A stretch of DNA of 64,000 nucleotides from Oreohelix idahoensis. Lineage: Eukaryota > Mollusca > Gastropoda > Stylommatophora > Oreohelicidae. Positions within the stretch are counted from its first letter, which is position 1. Every line of letters starts with the position of its first letter. Below the pieces are notes generated by a model, which was not told where the DNA came from, did not search any database, and saw only the letters and a program-made list of their open reading frames with translations. A program made the translations under genes and the position numbers. The stretch lies in assembly GCA_024509875.1 (NCBI GenBank), contig JAMPIV010012437.1, positions 43,155 through 107,154 on the forward strand, read 5' to 3'. Below, piece by piece: positions 58,770 through 64,000 of this stretch.

Positions 58770-59150
58770 ATGTCAGCAAGGCAATAACTTAGACCACTTC
58801 CTACTAACATGTAAAAGTTGTGGTCAACAGAGAATCCCAATGTTAGAGTATTTACATCATGCAAGGCACCCATAACTATAGAAAAAGTGCTGTCAATAGT
58901 CAGGTCTAGGAAACTGTACAGTCAAACAGTACACAACAAGAACATCAATTAATGGTTAGTAAAATATAAATTTAAAAAAAAATTGAATAAAAAATTCATT
59001 TCCATTATGTACAATAAAACACAAGGAGAGATGATGCAATAAGCAGTTGGTGCCAAATGAATATATTATCTAAAATTTCAGATACTATATATTCTAATTA
59101 TAACCCACTAGTAGTTTAACATGACAGGTTTCTTCATTAATTAAAAAAAC
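58770..59150 (+). mobile_element. LINE D fragment
   Basis: Encodes, with breaks, a copy of the LINE D finger (NLDHFLLTCKS; QRIPMLEYL) and ends with the tail attctaattataacccacta at about 59093. More diverged than 52330-53200. Confidence 0.75.
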
Positions 59151-59635
59151 AAATTCCTACTTTGTCCAGTAAGAGGAGTTTTGTATAGCTGGATGAGCCA
59201 AAGATTAACTTTCTGAATCAAATTTAAAAAAAATAAAATAAAATTTTGCCTTGTTTTGGCGAGGCGTTCAACCTAGTTGGTTATATTAGGGCGCATGTCC
59301 AAATATAAAAGACCTTTAGGTCTGAAGTTGATAACTTAAGGTACAGATAACTAAGATTCGCCATAGCCTCTAGTAAGACGGCTACAAGGCAGATCACGTA
59401 ATATTTTCAAAAATCAGATTTTCAAGAAAGATTTCAGCTTACTCAAAATATTTAGTCCCTCACTCTGGTTACACTTATAACTAACAATTTACTTTACTCA
59501 TACAGATTGCACCTCTAATTATCCTAGAACATCTCTGACAGAAGAAATAAATCATTGTTACATTTGCTAGGGGAAAAAAACAACATCATCCTATTTATCA
59601 TGTTTGAACTTTCCGTGGAACAAAACAAGACTTAC
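59151..59635. other. GILT gene 2 intron, no other feature
   Basis: Nothing recognised apart from AT-rich sequence. Confidence 0.5.
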
Positions 59636-59782
59636 CCCATTTAGTGTGACCCATGGCACATACGTATGTTCTGGTATAAGAGCATCAGTTTTAAGTGCCA
59701 TCTCATGCTCTAGCTGGTTCCCATAGTCTGAGTCTGTGCAGTTAAGTATTTGAGCCAGTGGCACAGAAAACTTGAGTGCACA
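59636..59782 (-). CDS. IFI30-like: GILT gene 2, coding exon with C-terminal GILT core
   Basis: 49 codons. Starts [19 protein letters not shown], containing an N-C-T glycosylation sequon. Then [13 protein letters not shown], followed by [16 protein letters not shown], the family's most conserved C-terminal segment. The acceptor (minus) is tattattttag and the donor gtaagtc; phase 0 at both ends. Exons 56206-56274 and 55193-55219 complete the protein. The exons with CXXC and CQHG must lie right of 64000, since none is found in 59783-64000. This gene cannot be the end of gene 1, because both run on the minus strand and gene 1 continues to the left. It is a second, tandem copy. Confidence 0.94.
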
Positions 59783-60390
59783 CTAAAATAATAAACAATG
59801 ACAATATGGTATGTTAACAGACCAGGGGTTGCAGTGAAAAAATGTTAAAATTTGAAGTTGGAGAAACTACATTTTATAACACCAGGAGAACTTGCAACAT
59901 TGTTCACTGTACTAATGGATCAAAACAAAACAAGAGCATTTGTTTACTGCAGGAAAAGACAACAAACACTGTACATATGGGATTACTGCTGTCTTTCTAC
60001 ACATGCTATATTGTAACTGATCCAGCAGAATTTGCGCCCTCTCCCTTTGGCTCAGTGCAATGTACAAGTTTGCAAGATGTTTCATTCCAGATAAGGTGTT
60101 TTATTTATCTGCCCTTAGAAGGAAGAAGCATTTCCATAACACTGTCGAGTTCTGGACACTCAAACAGGTGGTAATCAACAATTAAAAAAGCACATATTCC
60201 AAGTCATCAAAGCATATAATCTAAGTTAAAAAAAGAAAACCAGTAAACATCTGATGTGCATATCCGAAGTAAAAAAAAAAAAAAAAAAAAAAAAAATAAT
60301 TTCTGGAAGTCAAAACCAAAAGAGTATATATCAGAAGTGAGAGAACAGATTTTAATGGCAAGACCAAATGATGGAACCATGCAGATAGTA
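59783..60390. other. GILT gene 2 intron with poly-A tract
   Basis: (A)n of about 28 at 60269-60296, possibly a retroelement tail, but no SINE body is recognised before it. Confidence 0.4.
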
Positions 60391-61134
60391 CAATAGAACC
60401 CCGATAACCTGAACTAACTGGGACTGTGGGCAGTTTGGATTTCTGATTTGTTTGGATTTTCAATCGTATTAAAAATACTGTTAAGGAGACTTAAAAAAGT
60501 AATTAAAAAAAACAAACAGAGTTTTACTTAACACATTTTTATTCAATAGCCAAGATAAATGGAACTTACAACTTTATTCATTGGTAACATGGCAAACAGA
60601 ACTTTCAACAGCACAATTTTTGAATTTCATTTCTTTGTTGCCAGGTCTCTTATTCTTGTCAGTAAGAGTAGCTGATTTGGAGAGCATTCAATCTGTTGCT
60701 CGTATCAGGCTATCAGTCTTTAGCATGAGAAACACCTTTGCATGTGTAAATCTATCATCCGAATAAAGTTATAAGTTTTTTACTAGTTATTTTTGATATC
60801 TTTTATGGCTGACTCTCCAGTGTCATACAATCAGACAAATGAAGACCCACTTTCTTCATTTTGAAAGTCTGTTTAAAATTTTAATCTTTGATTCGACTCT
60901 TCCTTTTAGAAGAAGAAGATGCTATATTTACAGAACAGTAAAATTAAGATTTTGTAAATGCTAGACAATCACACTCACTTTAAGCAAATGACTGGATGAA
61001 TATGAGTATTAAAAACAGACCATTTCAAATATATTTTGGTTTAGCCCAGGCGCGCTAATCATTTTCTGGCACCAGCATTAAAACAATGCTAGATAATTTG
61101 GAGTGATGACGTTCAGATTATCAAGGTTCTACTA
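60391..61134. mobile_element. Tigger-type DNA element, 744 bp
   Basis: Ends caatagaaccccgataacct and, reversed from the right, tagtagaaccttgataatct are inverted repeats; TA flanks both (60389-60390, 61135-61136). TIRs of the form cagtagaacctcgataatc are typical of Tigger elements. The interior has no open transposase, only AT-rich sequence. Distinct from the 10532 and 54196 elements. Confidence 0.75.
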
Positions 61135-61214
61135 TATATCATAATCTCCAACTATCTTTACACATCAGACCATTCCTGCAGCTCTTTTCATGTTTCTTTA
61201 GCTTTTATTGTTAT

Positions 61215-61554
61215 TCTCAAGTACTGAGAAAAAGAGACCATCAGCACAAAGCATGGATAACAACAGAAACCATTAGTAAGATAGAAGACAGGAAAAACAA
61301 GAAAGCAGATTTAAACAGAAGCAAAACCAGAAGCTCCAAAGCCAAGGCTCATGAAGTGTACATAGAAGCAAACAAAGAAGTAAGAAGAAACATAAAAAAA
61401 GACAAGACAAAATATATGATGATTTGGCAAGGGAAGCAGAGAAAGCTGCAGCCAAAGGAAATATGAGGGACCTGTACAACAACACAAAGAAGCTAACAGG
61501 GAAATATAAGCAAACAAATGGCTTCATAAAAGATAAGAATGGAAAATTGCTGAG
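61215..61554 (+). mobile_element. LINE A-prime copy, left part
   Basis: Encodes, frame-broken, the LINE A linker (AWITTETISKIEDRKNKK; AAKGNMRDLY; KYKQTNGFIKDKNGKLLS). It is interrupted at 61555 by a putative LTR insertion and resumes at 63135. Confidence 0.88.
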
Positions 61555-63134
61555 TGTTGCGCACATATTCTTTTGTGTGACGCACAGATTACTGTTTGTA
61601 CGCATACAAATGTAAAATGTAATTATTTGTCTGATAAAAATATATTTATCTTTGAATTCACGATCCTTAGTCTAAGGGACAGAACTCAGATTAGTCGATG
61701 TGTATTCATTCTATGAGTTATCTGTTCTTGTATCTTTCCTGAATATCGAACTTGGCGTATGAATCTAGACTTATGTCACATTTTGTGTCTGGTATGGCCA
61801 GAAACAGATTGTTCTTGCTTAGGTTTATGATCCGAATCTATGTTTACTCCTTGTCTGTTTGAGACGATTCGGTCTTATATCGTGTTATCTTTGTATGTCT
61901 ATGTCGGACTATTTTCCTAGTACTGTACTTTGGGGTCAGGTACTTTCGGCGCATGAAGATACGTCAGGGAGTTCTTCGGTGATGAAGGAGCCTGGCGGGA
62001 TGTCATGTCTTTAGACCTGTCCAAAGTTTGTGATCTCTTCGATTTATTATGGGGACGAAGATAGTTTCTTCTAGGATTGTTAAGTCTATGAGTTCCCCAG
62101 TGTTGATTCAGTAACGCCAGGAGAGCGTTTGTGTTTGCTAGTGTATTTCCTATGCCAAGGTAAAAGAACTGTTCACTGAACTCTTTCATTCCTAGGCTCA
62201 AATGGGCAGACGTCTATATGAATTTACCTATGTCTATATGTCGGGACGACATGTTATCTAGCAGCACTGAATATGTTTATATGCAGCAATTATGAGGACA
62301 GAATATGCTGATACTTGTAGAAAATATTTGTGTTCATGAACTGAACCTTTATTGAAGCTTCATTATGCATCGTTATCGTGAGTGATGCTCACAGGACCAG
62401 AAGCCATTTTGGAATCCTATTTATTGTCGATCATCAATCAGAGAACAGGGATGCCCCCCTTATTATCAGGTGATGATAAAGAGATCACACTTATGAAAGG
62501 AAAACCTACTATTGGTGATTTAACCTTTTCTCAGGAAATATATGCTGAACTTTTCCTAAAGGAATCTTTGCTAGAAAGAGGTTCGGTCTAGGAGTCATAT
62601 ATGAACATTGGTTGTTAACTGACATGATCGGTCAGTAAGGCCTGATGAATATATGTATAAATTATGGAACTCTGAATGCTTGTCTACTGACGTTCCATTG
62701 TGATTTTCTTCAACATGAATGCCGACTTATTATTGTAGACCATTGATCAACAGTATGACGATATGTGTCAACATGTTTTCCAGTAACTATACCCGTACTG
62801 TCCAGGTGTGTGCGTCAAATTAAACTGTTGAAACGTCCACAGTAGTCTGCATCAGTAACTTCTAGATACGTATGAATGAGTGTTTGAACCTTCAGTCAAC
62901 TCCACAGAACAGTCCACACATTCGCGTATTGACATTCACTTTAACACTCATGATCAACATTACATCCTTGTCGGGGCCTCAATACGTTTGGAACAAGGTG
63001 ACCTGTATACCTGACACTGTGCCCGGTTATTAGAGTTGACCAGTTACACCAATACACTTATATCAACGTGGTGTTCAAGATAAACAGTCCAAATACACCT
63101 TTACAACGTGCACTGATAAAATACAACAGTTACA
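61555..63134. mobile_element. Putative solo LTR, 1580 bp, 5-bp TSD
   Basis: Starts tgttgcgcacatattctt and ends acaacagttaca (TG...CA). Exact duplication ctgag lies at 61550-61554 and 63135-63139, where the LINE A sequence is cleanly interrupted. No gag or pol motif and no internal direct LTR pair is visible, so a solo LTR from recombination is the simplest reading. It is not similar to the two other LTR families here. Orientation unknown. Confidence 0.72.
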
Positions 63135-63452
63135 CTGAGTAATATACAAGAACAAATGAAGAGATGGACAGAACATTTTGAGGAGCTTCTCAATAGACCA
63201 TCTCCAACTAATCCCCCAGACATCCAGCCAGCAGAACAGGAGCTACAAATCAGCCATGAATGACCAAGTAGAGAAGAAATAAAGAAAGCCATAAAGCTTC
63301 TGAAAGTTGGAAAAGCAGCTGGTCCAGATTGCATTCCAGCAGAGGCCATCAAAACAGATATTGATACCTCTACAGAGATATTATACAAATTACTTGGCAA
63401 AGTCTGGGAGAGAGAGGAAGTACCAGCAGAATGGAAGGAATGTTATCTGGTC
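63135..63452 (+). mobile_element. LINE A-prime copy, right part
   Basis: Continues the copy from 61554: NIQEQMKRWTEHFEELLNRP, KKAIKLLKVGKAAGPD, then KVWEREEVPAEWKECYLV. It ends abruptly at 63452, joined to a second copy in opposite orientation. Confidence 0.9.
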
Positions 63453-64000
63453 TCATATTTCCTTTGGCTGCAGCTTCCTCCGCTTCCCTTGCCAACTCTT
63501 CAATATACTTCCTCTTGTCTCTTTTGATGTTTCTTCTTACTTCTTTGTTTGCTTCTATGTACACTTCATGAGCCTTGGCTTTGGAGCTTCTGGTTTTGCT
63601 TCTGTTTAAATCTGCTTTCTTGTTTTTCCTGTCTTCTGTCTTGCTAATGGTTTCTGTTGTTATAAATGCTTTGTGCCGATGTTCTCTTTTTCTCAGTACT
63701 TCTTCACATGTCTCGTTCCTTATATTTTTTTACTTGTTACCAGTGGTCTTCCGTATCTGCTTCATCTTCCAGCTGTTGGAGTACTTGGTATTTGTTGGAT
63801 ACTGTGATAGAAAATTGTTCTCCTATTTCCTGACTTCTTAGATATCCCACATTATACTATTGTAAATTTCTTGAGTTTTAATTTTGTTCTAGCCAACAGA
63901 AGATAGTGGTCTGATATCACATCTGCTCCTCTACATACTTTTACATCATGCAATGATGACCTAAACTTCTTACTTATGCAAATGTGATCAGTCTGATTCT
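63453..64000 (-). mobile_element. LINE A-prime copy, minus strand, runs off the right edge
   Basis: Minus frame: REAEEAAAKGNMR at the left end, EVYIEANKEVRRNIKRDK, then upstream linker. The copy continues toward the endonuclease at the right edge (gatcatatttgcataagt-type). It overlaps in content with the plus copy 61215-61554, so these are two copies, not one inverted piece. Its 3' part is missing. Confidence 0.9.

Noticed and set aside
63135..64000. Twin-priming 5' inversion of one LINE A-prime copy
   Set aside because: The two arms overlap in LINE content and the order (sense 3' part left, antisense 5' part right) is the reverse of a twin-priming product.

Overview
The window is nuclear DNA from an animal, almost certainly an invertebrate. 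It holds spliced genes with GT-AG introns, several LINE families, tRNA-derived SINEs, LTR retrotransposons, mariner and Tigger elements, and long microsatellites. The repeat mix fits a mollusc-like genome, but an arthropod cannot be excluded from this sequence alone. No bacterial features (operons, Shine-Dalgarno sites, rRNA, CRISPR) are present.

Host genes lie only at the two ends, both on the minus strand. The left end carries the first three coding exons of a gamma-interferon-inducible lysosomal thiol reductase (GILT) gene: 7972-8112 with the signal peptide, 5048-5233 with the C-P-D-C active site, and 1017-1091 with the CQHG signature. It runs off the left edge. The right end carries the last three coding exons of a second GILT gene: 59636-59782, 56206-56274 and 55193-55219. 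Its 5' part lies beyond the right edge. All visible exon junctions are phase 0. The two are tandem paralogs separated by about 47 kb of transposable-element DNA.

Between them: 8.4-14.3 kb holds SINE and LINE fragments, a 401-bp pogo/Tigger MITE and a 75-bp minisatellite. From 14297 to 26719 there is one Ty3/gypsy element with about 2.57-kb LTRs, a SCAN-like gag, and integrase upstream of reverse transcriptase, i.e. a Gmr1-type order. Its 5' LTR carries a 2.06-kb head-to-head array of a 467-bp tRNA-related repeat. From 26720 to 36560 is a nested stack: a (TA)n tract hit by a mariner with an intact 368-codon transposase; the mariner is split near its 5' TIR by a second gypsy element (26869-35152), which itself carries a near full-length RTE-like LINE, a truncated LINE and a SINE. 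That gypsy element encodes, in the gag position, a protein ending in an RRM-like fold.

From 36.6 to 55 kb come further LINE copies (families A-E), four SINE insertions with clear target-site duplications, a 26-bp minisatellite with higher-order structure, a 69-bp poly-C tract, and a 371-bp Tigger1-like element. That element strikingly resembles the 3' end of mammalian Tigger1. The right end (56-64 kb) has the second GILT gene with LINE insertions in its introns, a 0.74-kb Tigger element, and a 1.58-kb putative solo LTR inside a LINE copy.

Nearly every insertion boundary was fixed by target-site duplications read directly from the sequence, so the order of insertion can be read layer by layer. 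LINE families are labelled A to E here for convenience only.
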